Source of the DNA: Kingdonia uniflora
Taxonomy: Eukaryota > Streptophyta > Magnoliopsida > Ranunculales > Circaeasteraceae
DNA length: 64,000 bases
Direction: 5' to 3'
Assembly (NCBI GenBank): GCA_014058105.1
Contig: JACGCM010001620.1
Span: 1,550,001 to 1,614,000, forward strand
Shown: positions 23,513 through 34,927 of the stretch, piece by piece
How the letters are laid out: every line of letters begins with the position of its first letter
Position numbering within the stretch: position 1 is the stretch's first letter
Program-made: the position numbers and the translations under genes
The notes under the pieces: generated by a model
The model's input: the letters and a program-made list of their open reading frames with translations, nothing else
The model's database searches: none
What the model was told of the DNA's origin: nothing

Positions 23513-24145
23513 CTAAGAGTTCATCTGACCAAACTGAGACTCCATATAGGTGTAGAGAGAGGCAATATCATGAGGTGTTAATCCAGTAGAAGCAGCTGGT
23601 ACAGTAGCAGCAGCAGGCCTAGAAGCAGCAGCTTGCCCAGCTACAGCGGGATCAACCTCAATCTTAAAGTCTTCTAAACCCTCTTCTGACTCAGACTCTG
23701 ACTCAGCTACCATGTGCTTTCTACTCTTTTCCCAATACTTATGATTAATAACTTCGTTCCTAGGATCAGCCACCTCATCATCACGAATATCATAACCCAC
23801 AACCGTTAGAAGCTGAGAAACAAATCTGTTAAATGGCAATGCCCGTGTATGAAGATTAGGGTTAGCCGTAAGAATCACCTCGTGCATAATAACACTCACC
23901 AGGTCAAGACTACACCCCATACTGTAGAAATAGACAAGGTAAAACATATTACCCACCATAACATTTTTATTCCCGAGTTGGGGAATTACGTTATTCACTT
24001 GAGTGTTTATAAATTGTATATGCTTTCTGGCAGGTACAAAATGGAAATGTCCAATTTGCAGGGGAAGTACTACCAAATATTTAGTAGGATTTCTCCTATT
24101 TGATTTGCTTCTGCGCAGGACTCTGATATAGATATGACGCGCCAT
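23513..24145 (-). pseudogene. Extra post-pol ORF, C-terminal half
   Basis: A 210-codon minus-strand frame. From about residue 25 it resembles the plant 'putative transposon protein' domain (PF20167-like): LQIGHFHFVPARKHIQFI, then a long hydrophobic middle with VSVIMHEVILT, then TRALPFNRFVSQLLTVVG. It is followed by an acidic run SESESEEGLEDF and an alanine-rich linker AAASRPAAATVPAAS. Function is unknown; in large copia elements such ORFs lie in the env-like position. The first 25 residues probably derive from the inserted CACTA sequence. It continues the ORF that starts at 25771. Confidence 0.55.
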
Positions 24146-24149
24146 TTGA

Positions 24150-25092
24150 TTTTTTATATTTTCAGTTTTATAATGTGTACTTTATTGTTTTATTATCTTT
24201 TGGTTTGGAATTATATTTATATCTTGTGGTTGAGGTTGTAACAAGTTAATTTTTTTCCAGGTAGTTTCTTAACAATTATGGGAGTGATACAAGCAAGTGT
24301 TAATTATACGTAGGGATATTGTTCGTGTATTGATGGTTCCATGTTTAGTGCGTAAGAGGTTGGATGTATTTGGTGATTGAATAATAATTTTTAATATTCT
24401 AAGTGGATTGAGATCTTATTTATTCTTATGAAATTGGTATTTGTGGAACCTTGTAAATAAACCTTTCTCTCTTTTAAATTAACTTGTGGTTGATGAATGA
24501 TTTGTACCATCTAACAGGGGCGTAATTCAAATTGCAAAAATGTTATATTTAACCTTGCCATCTTTTGGGACAATTTATTTTGTCTCTATTAATACTGGCG
24601 CCATACTTTTAGAGACAAAAAAATTCATCTCAAATATTATGTATTAGAGATAAAATAATCTGTCTCTAATAATATTGGCGCTGACAGGAAAATTTGGCAC
24701 CAAACTTTTAGAGACAAACAAATCCGTCTCAAATATTGTGTATTAGAGATATAATAGTCCGTCCCGAATAATATTGGCACTGACGGGAAAATTTGGCGCC
24801 ATACTTTTAGAGACAAACAAATTTATCTATAATATTATGTATTAGGAATGGTTGCACTCCGTCCCCAAAAGAGTTGAAAAGCAAAGACCTTTAGAGACGA
24901 ATTTTTGTCATCTCTAAAGCCGTCCTTAATAGTACTAGAAATGAATGTGTCCGTCCCTAATGTATTTGGGACGCCACCCTAAAGGGACAACATTTTGCTA
25001 TCCTTAAAGATGTCCTTTATAGCTGTAGGGATGGATTAGTAGCCTTTTGGGACACCTTATTGCCATCCCTAAAGGTGGTTTTTCTTATAGTG
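24150..25092 (+). mobile_element. CACTA-type right end inserted in extra ORF
   Basis: The boundary TAGTG at 25088-25092 within CTTATAGTG is the complement of a CACTATAAG terminus. The preceding 530 bases hold repeated subterminal motifs: AGAGACAAA (three times), TCCGTC(T/C)C, GGCGC(C/T) and TTTGGGAC(G/A). A repeat unit of roughly 105-110 bp recurs at 24595, 24708 and 24800. The element splits the extra ORF of the copia element. I could not find the left CACTA end, so the start given is approximate; the 24160-24560 part resembles transposon 3' flank with an intron-like AG near 24260. Confidence 0.5.
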
Positions 25093-25219
25093 GAAGAATG
25101 TTCCGATGATCAATTATATGAAATAGGCACAATACCTTTGAAAGATTCTTGCACCTGATATAGGGTCCTTTCTTCTTCCCAGCGTGAAGAAGCCTCACCT
25201 CCATTTCCCTCTTCGAAGG

Positions 25220-25771
25220 AAACTAATTAGGAACAGGAGGCCACTCCGTAGATACAACAACCAAAATAGAAACCTCAACTAGGCCAAATGTTTTTTGAAT
25301 GTCATCCCGACGAACCTGAAACTCCAAACCATCAATAGACACCTGAATGCTCTTGTTCTCACCAGTCCCACGCACATTGTCGAGAGAAGCATAGAACAAC
25401 CGAACCAATCTAGGGTAATAAGGCATTTGGGGTTACAGAAGGCCACTCCAACCATGAGAAAAGAATGTAGCAAAGATATGCGATAACCCTATGTAGTACT
25501 GCAGTAATCCCGCTTCATCCAATGATACTTCCCACTGATAATTGTAAAATTTAAACCCATGTCTCGGAGTAGACCAATTGGGAGGATTCGGATGCATGCC
25601 GTGATTCCATCCATCATTGTCTCGTGGCAATGCACGAGACCCCCTAACGCCGCTAGCTCCTGCTCGGCGAGAAACCAGAGGAACAAAACTACTCAGACCT
25701 ATCCCGGTTCCCTGCGTCGCGACCCCGTTTATACGTACTGTTTGTAGCGGGAACGAGGGACACGACCGCAT
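25220..25771 (-). pseudogene. Extra post-pol ORF, N-terminal half
   Basis: One minus-strand frame from the ATG at 25771 to 25220, interrupted by a single TAA at 25433-25435. It has an Arg/Gly/Pro-rich N-terminus, then KFYNYQWEVSLDEAGLLQYY, and after the stop PYYPRLVRLFYASLDN and GLEFQVRRDDIQKTFGL. The PRLVRLFYASL motif and its position match the start of the PF20167-like plant transposon domain. After PPVPN a stop precedes a short RWEEERTLYQ stretch, and then the CACTA terminus interrupts it. An upstream in-frame start at the TGACTAGGGAG context is possible. Confidence 0.55.
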
Positions 25772-26149
25772 GACGTTTCTCCCTAGTCATAATCATACAA
25801 TTCGTTCAATAATTCGCTATCAATCAACACCCAGCAACCTTTAATCAGCCCAAATCAAACCACAAATACTGCAAACCCCCAATCAAACAACAATCCTCCC
25901 TAAGTAAATCGTAATCACAAGCAACCAATAATATACAAAATAGGCGTAGGTACAAAGAGAGAGTGATCACAAATAATCAATAATAACCTTGGACGCAAGC
26001 CAGATACGAGAATAGTAAGGAGAAATAAATTTGATCAAAGAAACAATAGTTTGTAAGGATTAAAGTAAGAGAGAGACAAGGTCAAGGTACGGAATGAAAT
26101 AGAGAGAGAGAAAGAGAGTGTGAATTTTTTGAAAGGTTTTTTGATAGTT

Positions 26150-26330
26150 TATTTGAAAGACGAAATGTATTCGAATAAAAGTTTATTGTATTCAAATAAA
26201 AATTGCTCTGAGGCAATGTATTTGAATAAAAAGGATATGTATTCGAATAATTGATAAACTGAAGAAAAGTATTCGAATAAACAAGTCTATTCGAACAATG
26301 TATTTTTTTTTCATTTTTTTTTAATAGAAA
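26150..26330 (-). repeat. TTCGAA-rich short array
   Basis: About eight copies of GTATTCGAATAA or close variants, spaced 20-30 bases apart. A second purine-rich run (minus strand AGGGGGAGTG at 26351-26360) lies next to it. The block sits upstream of the extra ORF and could be its leader or promoter, or an internal copy of part of the LTR array. Confidence 0.6.
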
Positions 26331-27623
26331 CAAAATGAAACAAAAAAAACACTCCCCCTGTATATTCTTCATGAGAGACGAATCACAGGGTATATGAACA
26401 ACAGATAGGAAAACAGTCAATGTAAAAGCTAGTCAATATAAGAATTTATTCAGTGTGTTTGTGCACAGTAAACTTATAACAGCAACATGCAGTCAACAGA
26501 ACGAGCAACCAGAAATAAGTAACTATATTGGAAAGTTGTTTCAACTTAGGCCTCTCATGGTGGTCACTCAAAATCACTGAGAATTGACTAGCATGCACTC
26601 CATGTGAAGTATGAATATGAATAAACAACAAAGAAGGAGTCATATTTCATAATAATAATAAAAAATGGCGCACTGTGAGTTAGAAAATGTCATGGAAATA
26701 AACCTCATTTGTCATTAATGGTGTTAAGTTAAAACTAATATAAACTCACTATCTCTAATCTTCACTAATACTGGCTACGTTGAACTCAAGATCAAATAGG
26801 TCTTTAAACAGGTTATAATATAGGCACGGGTAGGCATATGACGGAGTAGGTGTATACTGGCATTCTGAGACTACAGTTACACTATCTCCCTATCTTACTT
26901 CAAATCGAGTTCACCTTCTGTCATTCTCTATTCTTATTGAGTACACTAAGAATAAAAGACCTCTTCTCCACCCTTTTTTTCATGTCTCTGATTGATATAA
27001 TAGAAAAGTCATTTGAGGATACTCATTATATTATTTTATTCATCTTTCCCCCAAAAATTATACCTTTTTTTTTAATGAAAAGTCTCATAACAAATGGGTA
27101 AAGAATAAGGGATTTGTGTAGAAAAATGAAAGACATATTTTAAGGCACAAAGGGCTGCAAGTGGAAAAAAATGGTTAGAAATAACGAAGGCCAAAAATGG
27201 GAAAAATGCCTATTATCACATCTTCAGTTGAACACCATCACTTTTTTGCCTCGAATAAAAATAAGAAAGTTTTACTAGTATAGCTTAACTTTGATGTTAC
27301 CATTGATAATTGAGTAGGGAAACGAAATGAGATTAAAGATGACAAGATCAATAGAAGAGTAAATGTCATAACACTTGAAGCTAATAAACAAGGTTAGATC
27401 CTCACATAACATTAGGTACGAAGTCTTTACATGTATCCACAAGTATGTTATCAATGATTGCCTATCCATCTAAGCATGAGATAGTTGACTGCCGTGGATC
27501 AAAAATCCAAGTTTAAACCATACTGAGCTATCCTAACACTGAATTAGAAATCATATCTGAAAGAACATATATCACGGTGATAATCTAATAAAAAGTATTT
27601 CAAAGAGGAAGTAAAAGACATGC

Positions 27624-28274
27624 CTAATCAATGGAACAGACATCGATGGACCGTCTTTGAAGTTCAAACCTCATAACATCTAATGGCTTGGTGAAAAAAT
27701 TGGCTAACAGACTCTCTGTAGGAACATACTCAACAATTACTATCCTTCGCTCAACAAGATCACAGATAAAATGGAAGCGAATGTTGATGTGCTTGGTTAT
27801 GGATTGTTGTTCAGGGTTCTTGAAAATGTTTATCACACTTGTATTATCACAAAAAACTAACATCGACCCCTGGACTATTCCATATTCATGCACCATCTGT
27901 TTTATCTAAATGAGTTGAGTGAAATAACTTCCTGCAGCTATATACTCTGCATCTGCTGTGGATTGAGAGATGCAGTTTTATTTCTTGCTTTACCATGCCA
28001 CAAGATTATTCCAAATATAGTATCATCTACCCGAAGTGTTCTTCCTATCATCTACATTACCTGCCCAATCTGCATCAGAATAACCAATAACCTTGAATGT
28101 TGTGTTATGTGAGTACCATAAACAAAAATTGGAATTCCCACATACATAATGAATAATATGCTTAACAGCCTGTAAATTGGACTCTTTAAGGCTACCTTGA
28201 TAGCGAGCACAAATACAGATACTAAACATGATATCAGGATGAGTAGCAGTAAGATAAAGTAAACTACCTATCAT
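27624..28274 (-). pseudogene. copia RNase H
   Basis: RNase H domain of pol, which removes the RNA template during reverse transcription. 28274-28023 reads MIGSLLYLTATHPDI and GYSDADWAGNVDDRKNTSG. After interruptions it continues ISQSTADAEYIAAGS and, at 27896-27624, VFCDNTSVINIFKNP, then HFICDLVERR and ANFFTKPLD. The three catalytic acidic positions (D in YSDADW, E in DAEY, D in CDNTS) are all present. Stops near 28022 and 27900 disable it. It follows the reverse transcriptase in the usual order. Confidence 0.85.
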
Positions 28275-29098
28275 CTTCTATACATCTTTTGATTAACATC
28301 CTTACCTGCCGTGTCGTTACTTGGCTTTGTTGTGGTACTCATGGGCGTCCGAGCATTCTTTACAGAGGAGAGACCAACCTTCTTCACAAGATCCCTTGAA
28401 TACGTGGATTGAGAGATAAACGTCCATTTCTCCACTTGACGCATTTGGAGACCTAAGAAGTATGTTAGTTCTCCAACCATGCTCATTTCAAATTCACTTT
28501 TCATTAAATCTGCAAAAGAAGTGATTAGTAAATTTGAAGTAGAACCAAACATAATATCATCTATATATACCTGTGCGACGAGCACAACGCCTCCCTTACA
28601 TTGAATAAATAATGTTTTATCAACTCTCCCTTGAAAAAATACCTTATCCAAGAGAAAATTGGAAAGCCGTTCATACCATGCTCGAGGAGCTTGCTTTAAA
28701 CCATAAATAGCCTTCTTCAAATAAAAAATGTGATTGGGATGATGAGGATCCTCAAACCCATTTGGTTTGGCCACATACAGTTCTTCCTCTAGGAGCCCGT
28801 TCAAAAAAGCACTCTTCACATCCATCAGATATAACTTAAATTGTTTATTACAAGTAAGAGCCAAAAGTAAGCGAATAGGCTCAAGCCTTGCAGTAGGAGC
28901 AAACATTTCAGCAGCATCAACCCCTTTTACTTGATTGTACCCTTGGGCAACCAACCTAGCTTTGTTTCGAATGATATTCCCAAATTTATCAAATTTGTTC
29001 TTATAGACCCATTTAGTCCCAATGACATTCGTACTAGAAGGACGTAAAACGAAATCCCAAATATCTTGATGTTGAAACTGGCGAAGCTCATCTTGCAT
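28271..29098 (-). CDS. copia reverse transcriptase, open
   Basis: A 275-codon open frame covering most of the copia RVT_2 domain. Motifs in order: VIGTKWVYKNKFD (25-37), RLVAQGYNQVKGVD (48-61), ETFAP-like EMFAPTARLE (64-73), MDVKSAFLNG (92-101), YGLKQAPRAWYERL (132-145), the catalytic YIDDI (178-182) and SEFEMSMVGELTYFLG (about 205-220). It copies genomic RNA into DNA in the virus-like particle. It is unusually intact compared with the integrase upstream. Its start sits inside pol rather than at a true gene start, so it is part of a broken polyprotein and not a separate gene. Confidence 0.9.
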   Translation of the reverse strand: MQDELRQFQHQDIWDFVLRPSSTNVIGTKWVYKNKFDKFGNIIRNKARLVAQGYNQVKGVDAAEMFAPTARLEPIRLLLALTCNKQFKLYLMDVKSAFLNGLLEEELYVAKPNGFEDPHHPNHIFYLKKAIYGLKQAPRAWYERLSNFLLDKVFFQGRVDKTLFIQCKGGVVLVAQVYIDDIMFGSTSNLLITSFADLMKSEFEMSMVGELTYFLGLQMRQVEKWTFISQSTYSRDLVKKVGLSSVKNARTPMSTTTKPSNDTAGKDVNQKMYRR

Positions 29099-29128
29099 TG
29101 CATGTAGCTAATATTCATTTGAGAGAGC

Positions 29129-30245
29129 TTATTTGATAGGTTTGGGTTCGATCACAAAAACATAACAAATACAGTTTACCGTCTCATGGTGTTGGCTTCT
29201 AGTTTGAACATGAGAACTAGCATCCCCAATAATATCGGCATGTGATTGATCCTTACGAACTTGATGCCATTCGATTTGCAGTACACTGGGAACTGGAGGG
29301 GGTGGTAGCGCTGGGAGTGGTGGAGATGACACATGAGAGCCAATCTTTGATGTAGGGCTCACTGTAAGAATCTCACTAGTTGACAACTCTAAATATTATG
29401 TTGTACCATCATCTTCTCCAACATCTGCAGAACCAATAGTACAAGTATCATCCACAACCACATTATATGACTCCATCATTACTTTGGTCCTTGAATTGTA
29501 GACTCAAAAAGCTCTACTATTTGTTGAGTAGCCCAATAATATACCTTTATCACTTCGGGATTCAAATTTTCTAATGTTCTCCCAATCTCTAAAGATAAAG
29601 CATTTACTTCTAAAAACCCTGAAGTAATTGACATTCGGCTTCTTTCCAAACCAAAGTTCATAGAGCGTGTTTAAAGTAAGTGGACAAAGATATACCCTAT
29701 TGATAGTATAACACACGGTATGGATGACCTCCTCCCAAAAGTGTGTCGGAAGATCCTTGCTATGAAGTATAACTCGTCCCATTTCTTGAAGAACTCTATT
29801 CTTTCTTTCTGTAATCCCATTTTGTTATGGAGTGATTGGAGAAAAGAATTCATATTTAATCTTGTTAGAAGTGTAGTACTCGATCACTCCAGTATCCTTA
29901 AACTCGCCTCCACGATCTCTTTGAATTTTATTGATAAAGTAATCTTTCACATTTTGAATTCAAAGTTATATAGTACAAAATTCTTTAAAAGTATTAGACT
30001 TCTATCTCAAAAGAGTTATCCAAGTATAATGAGAGAAATCATCCACCATTACCAAAATATACCATTTACCTCCCAAAGATGCAGTTCTCATTGGACCCAT
30101 CAAGTCCATGTGTAATAGCTTAAAAATCCGAGTAGTAGTAATATTGTTGGACTTCTTGTGAGAACTCTTTATTTGCTTGCCAATTTAACACGGACCACAC
30201 ACAAAATTATTCAATCTTCCCTACTTTGGAACTCCCCAGATAAGC
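29129..30245 (-). pseudogene. copia integrase core and linker
   Basis: Minus-strand integrase, which joins the cDNA ends to the host genome. The 29782-29504 frame holds HFWEEVIHTVCYTINRV, LYELWFGKKPNV and KCFIFRDWENIRKFESRSD, the standard C-terminal part of copia integrase. Just upstream, stop-interrupted frames give ERKNRVLQEMG. Between integrase and RT, 29386-29129 encodes a proline-rich linker (PALPPPPVPS), usual at this place. The DDE core lies in 29800-30240 and is broken by stops and shifts. Confidence 0.75.
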
Positions 30246-30734
30246 TATTTACTCGTAATCTTGGACAAATCATTAAAGTTAATATGTCCCAACCTTTGAT
30301 GCCACAAGTCCATATCACTCAGTTTAGCTTTGTTACACAGTATAGCTTCTTGTTGAACAACATAGCAGTTGTTTGCTGTTCTTGCAGTATACATCACATG
30401 TTGTCCTTGTGAGTTCAATACATCACAACCACCTCTATAAAAAGTAACAGTGTGATCTGTATCACATAGCTGACTAACACTGAGAAGATTTGCTTTCAGC
30501 CCCTTAACTAAGAGAACATTATCAATCGTTAGAGTACCAAGTTCTTCAGCCTTTCCCTTTCCTACCACAGGAGATATGCTTCCATCACCAAAAGTAATAT
30601 CACCACCTTGAATATCCTCTAGGTGACTTAGCTTGGACTCATCACCAGTCATATGACGAAAACATCCACTATCCATATACCACTGAATCGACTTGTAGAC
30701 ATTCAAGGCAGTTAGTGCAATATTGCACCTTATT
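30245..30734 (-). pseudogene. copia protease and pre-integrase domain
   Basis: Open part of the polyprotein after the inserted element. It reads ALTALNVYKSIQWYMDSGC, giving the aspartic protease signature DSG (DSGC, with HMTG following), then GDITFGDGS, LLVKGLKANLLSVSQLCD, and finally DLWHQRLGHINF, the zinc-binding start of integrase. The protease cuts the Gag-Pol polyprotein. The frame physically extends to 30802, but the first part is inside the insertion. The upstream piece that should join it is at about 31881. Confidence 0.85.
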
Positions 30735-31880
30735 TGAGGTGCCAAATTGATAACGGTCAAAATTCGGTATTTAGTATGGGTAAAAATTAGAGTGTCATTC
30801 ACTTTCGAACGGAACTAGAAATTAGTTTTGGTCTTGTGTTTTAGTAATCTAAGGTTGTAAAACTGTAAAAATTAATGATATGGTTTTAATCAAGAATAAA
30901 GGTCTAGGGGATTCGGATTTCACCACCATTTACATACAATACCAACATAGTATCGTATATTAAATTCTCTACTTAATTGAAATAACAAACTTCGACCTTT
31001 TGTCGATGTATTCCCATGATTAATTATAATTCAAGTAGAATATATTGTATGAACTAAGTATGTACTAAAAACACATTCCATGAAAGCTATGCTAACTATG
31101 AAATGTTAATGAAGATCATATCTTAGAAAAATACAATATTAATACAATTTTACTATATCATTTTTTGAATCACAAAACTCTTCCTATATCTCTACTTAAA
31201 GAGATCATAGGATGATAATGGATGTCTCCAACAATATAGTTTTGGGATTTGTGATAATATGCTCATTTTGTGTTGGAGAAAAATGTATTCTACTACATGT
31301 TATCATACGCTTATAGCGGATCCATCCTCACCCCTAGTGAGGACTTAGCCGGCCATTATAATAACTATAAAACCTAAATGATATGAGAATGAAATGAACA
31401 TAAACTAACAACAAAAAGAAGAATTTTATTGACTTACAAAATGAAATGCTCCAAATGCTTACTAGACTTGCACCAACTTACTCCAATAATGCTCTCTTGC
31501 ACTCTACAAGAATGATTCTCTCAAAATTGGATGATCTTATGAGCTCACTACCTTTCCTTTTATTGATGAAGGAGAGGGTTCTTACATTTAATATTAGATT
31601 TATAACCTATGCCATGAATGTACATAAATTTGTAACCTCCAAGAGTTATCCTCCAAAATTGTAACCTCCCCATGTGGGACCCTTGTGTTTGACAACTCTA
31701 CATCCTTCTCTAACAGTTCAACCTTTGAGCTATACATCCCGATATTTGCACATATTTGGTAAATGAGCTCCATGTGACCAGAAATATAAAAATTGGTTTT
31801 ATTAGTCATGTTTAATAATAAAATTAAGAATAATAAACATTAAGTCATAGGGGAATAGTTGTCATTTTATGTGTCCATCA
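30735..31880. mobile_element. Possible solo LTR inserted in pol
   Basis: The copia reading frame is cut between ...WVQKADL (ending near 31881) and CNIALTALNVYK (starting near 30730). The 1146-bp intervening sequence starts TGAGGTGCC and ends GTGTCCATCA, i.e. TG...CA, and has no pol motif. Flanking 5-mers TTATT and TAAAT do not match well, so a target duplication is not proven. A hairpin CCTCAC-CCCTA-GTGAGG lies at 31330. It could be a solo LTR or another insertion. Confidence 0.4.
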
Positions 31881-33674
31881 TAAATCAGCTTTTTGTACCC
31901 AAATGCTTCGAAGAATCCTTCGAGCTGAGGTTTCCTGCATAAACCATCTAGACACATTCTCACTTTTCACATTAGTAGAAATCACATTAGAGTTATATCT
32001 TTGTCCATTGAAAGGGCGAGCATATGGTTGATAGGGTCCAACGAATCTACAATAAGATGCAATATGTCCCTTTCGACCTCATATTCCATAATAATAAATT
32101 TGAGAGTAAGAAAACCTTTTGGCTTGATTATGAGTGGAATATATTATATTATGTTTGGGCAATGATGTAGTAGCAGTTTCTTCCACAAATTTTGTGACTT
32201 AAGGAGTTTTGACATTAGAGAGATGTTCCTCATATCCTTGACCCATTTTGTCAGCATCCATCTTTCCCATACATAACATCTTATCAATGTTCTTAACCCC
32301 ATGACTGAATTTTTCAAGTTTTAACTGAGATAAAACTATATTAAGCTTGGTTGAATAAAGTTCGTCCAAAGGTGATTTTATTTTCTCCTTCGCATCATGA
32401 ACTTCTTTTTCTAACATCATAAGCTTGTTATGAAGACCTTGTTTCTCATTTTCAAGTACGTGTATCTCGTGACTTATATTCTCAATTTTTTCTTGAAGTT
32501 CATACGTAAGTGTATTAACTTGGTATTTCAAGACTTTGTTAAGTTTACCAATTTTAATACACTTTGCAAAAATCTGAGCATACAAGTCTTCAAGATTCAG
32601 GTCCTCAAGCTTATTTTGTTCATGATCACTCTAATTTTTACTAAAATTTTCAAGTTTAAAAGTATCAGAGTTATCATTACCACAATTTAGAAAAGTAGGA
32701 TATGCACAATATTGTCTGTTATCAATTACTTAGGAATTACTCTCATTGTTATTATTCTCATCATCACTACCATCCCAAGTAATACTGATATTCATAGCTT
32801 TGTGATTGGTTCCAGATTTCTTATTAGGACAACTATGAGCATAATGACCAAACTTGTGACACTTATAACATTCAACTTGACTCAGGTCAGTATCATTGTT
32901 GGTCTGCCGATTATAAGATTTGACCTGATTACGAGGTCGCGGTTTATAGTTCATCGATTGCCATTGTTTTTGAAATTGACATATTTTTAAGATTTTTTGA
33001 AATTGTTGACTAATAAGAGCAATTGATAAATCTAAATCTGAACCTTCATCATCATCTGAGATATATGAGTGATCAATCTCTATGGTACCTTTAGAAGAAG
33101 AGAAGTGAGATGAAGACTTGAAAGCAACACTCTTATTCTTTTCAGGGTTTTCCATTTTCATCTCGAGTTCAAAAGTTTACAATTTTCCAGCTAATGTATC
33201 GGGTTTTATTTTCTTAAGATCTTAAGCTTCCTCGATAGCATCACGTCTGGATCTAAAGCTCTTAGGAAGAGATCATTGAACTTTACAAACAATTTGAACA
33301 TCAGAATAAGGTACTCCTAATGCGGCACTAGTGTTTAAAATATCACTTAGTCACGCATATAATTCATCAAAAGGTTCATTTTTACTCATTCTAATATTCT
33401 CAAATTGTGAGGTAAGCATTTGTAGCTTACTTTTTTTCAAAGTGGTACAAACAGAGATATGTCGAAACTCACTTTGACTCACAACCATAAAGATAGTATT
33501 ACAACCTTTAGAATTATAGCTGACAACATCATTTTCCTCATTTGACCATTGATTCCTAGGTTTAGGGACCTCTATAACACTTCCTGGTGCACCTTGCATG
33601 ACAGTAGGATGTGTCCATCCATCTTCAATGACAATCCATACATTTTCTCTGATTGATTGAAGGAATGCAACCAT
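31881..33674 (-). pseudogene. SIRE-like copia Gag
   Basis: Gag, the structural nucleocapsid protein, starts MVAFLQSIRENVWIVIEDGW at 33674. The upstream residues that normally precede it are lost. Next come SKLQMLTSQFENIRMSKNEP (a small deletion removes the usual SKEAWDI region), a serine/acidic region, and a zinc knuckle CYKCHKFGHYAHSC (frame 33161-32730, residues 98-111). Then a coiled coil of about 90 residues (32585-32310: YELQEKIENISHEI, LHNKLMMLEKEV) and a second, degraded knuckle near 32090 (GRKGHIASYC). Two knuckles around a coiled coil are typical of this lineage. At least four interruptions are present. Confidence 0.8.
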
Positions 33675-33814
33675 TCAGACTATTCAGTATGGGTAGTCTT
33701 TGCCATTATAAAGTGGAGGATGGTTTACAGGACCTCCAAACTTCTCAGAATCTATTATTCTCAAGCAATTAAGTCAGGATCTATGCTTAGGTTGTTAATC
33801 CTCGAAGCGTGACT

Positions 33815-33827
33815 GCTCTGATACCAA
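33815..33827 (-). other. Primer-binding site, initiator Met tRNA
   Basis: On the minus strand it reads TTGGTATCAGAGC, complementary to the 3' end of plant initiator methionine tRNA. It abuts the right LTR. It is perfect here, while the copy at 21711-21723 has two substitutions. Confidence 0.9.
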
Positions 33828-34927
33828 TTAAAATTCCTAATCACTTGAGATTAATTAATTTCGATTAATTTAGGTCTAAATCAATAGGTCTGAATTCTTT
33901 TATATTAATGATATAACATTAACCTAATTCAAATTGATTCAATTATCTAGTGTCAACAAACAATTATAAATTAAATACAAGATCAAAAAATTTTAACCCT
34001 GATTACCTGACAGCTAAGCAATCCATTATTAAAATTAAATTACAAGAGTTCAATTACTTACAAACTTGATAATCACATACCATGGTTACCTTTTTTCTGA
34101 TCAAGCTTTTTGTAATCGATTCCTCATTCCTGCAACGCCTTGCTTTAATCTCTCATCAAAGCTTTCAATCTTGAATCTCATAAGTTCTTCAAATCATGAT
34201 TTGGGCTTGTGAGTCAATAATTAATTCAAGCTTGAATTGTTAGTTCTCGTTTGAATTGCTAAAAGAAATCTCTTATCTTTTTAAAAATTCATGCCCTAGA
34301 AAAGTTAGTTTTTCAAAAAAGTTAAGTTATGAGAAAAGAAAAGATGTCTTAAATAGGAAAACTAAAAATCTGACCTCTGTTTGAATAGAGACAAAGTCTA
34401 TTTGAATAGAAAAATTTCTACTCGAGCGGGACCAAGATCATATTCGAACAAATAAATTTTTGATTCAAATTATTTTAATAGAGAAAAAGTCTATTTGAAC
34501 AAAACAAGTTTTATCCAAAGAGAACAAAAACCTATTCGAACAACTAAATTCTCAGGTAATGTATTTGAATCGAGAAATAGTTTATTCAAACAAAACAAGT
34601 TTTATTTGAACATGACCAAAATCCTATTCGAACAAACATAGTTCTGGGTAATAATGTTCGAATAGATATAAACTCTTATTCGAACAAAATACAAGCCTGT
34701 TCGAACAGAGACTTATTTTTTCTCAAAAAGACATATCACTTTCTTTTTATACTCTGTAAAATGTTAAGGGCTTAACATTTAGAGCATGGAGATACAAACC
34801 CACTTAACTGTTCAGTATCAGTCCAGCTGTAGTTGCTCCACGTACACTAGCTGACGATGGATAACCACGAGATAGTGTTGACACCTATTCCTGACACTGA
34901 ATGAAAAAACTCCAAAATGATGTTTTA
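33828..34927 (-). repeat. 5' LTR of SIRE-like element
   Basis: Partner of the LTR at 21725-22881, in the same orientation. The minus-strand start is near 34927 (TAAAACATCATTTTGG), slightly altered from the TGAAACATC of the other LTR, so the exact end is uncertain by 2-3 bases. It carries the same TATTCGAA-type array at 34375-34700. One internal stretch (GTGGGAAACC to GTTGCTGCC in the left copy) is missing here. Confidence 0.8.

Larger units (their letters stand above)
21725..34927 (-). mobile_element. SIRE/Maximus-like Ty1/copia retrotransposon
   Basis: A 13.2-kb minus-strand element. The 5' LTR is on the right (33828-34927) and the 3' LTR on the left (21725-22881). A Met-initiator tRNA primer site lies inside the right LTR (33815-33827) and a polypurine tract inside the left (22882-22895). 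Order of genes from right to left: gag with coiled coil and zinc knuckles, protease, integrase, reverse transcriptase, RNase H, then an extra ORF. Long LTRs, a large gag with coiled coil and a post-pol ORF are characteristic of the SIRE/Maximus lineage. Two insertions break it: 30735-31880 and a CACTA end up to 25092. The LTRs look roughly 85-90% alike by eye, so the insertion is not recent. Confidence 0.75.

Noticed and set aside
23849..24103. 84-codon plus-strand frame
   Set aside because: It is the antisense shadow of the minus-strand extra ORF, which has recognisable domain features.
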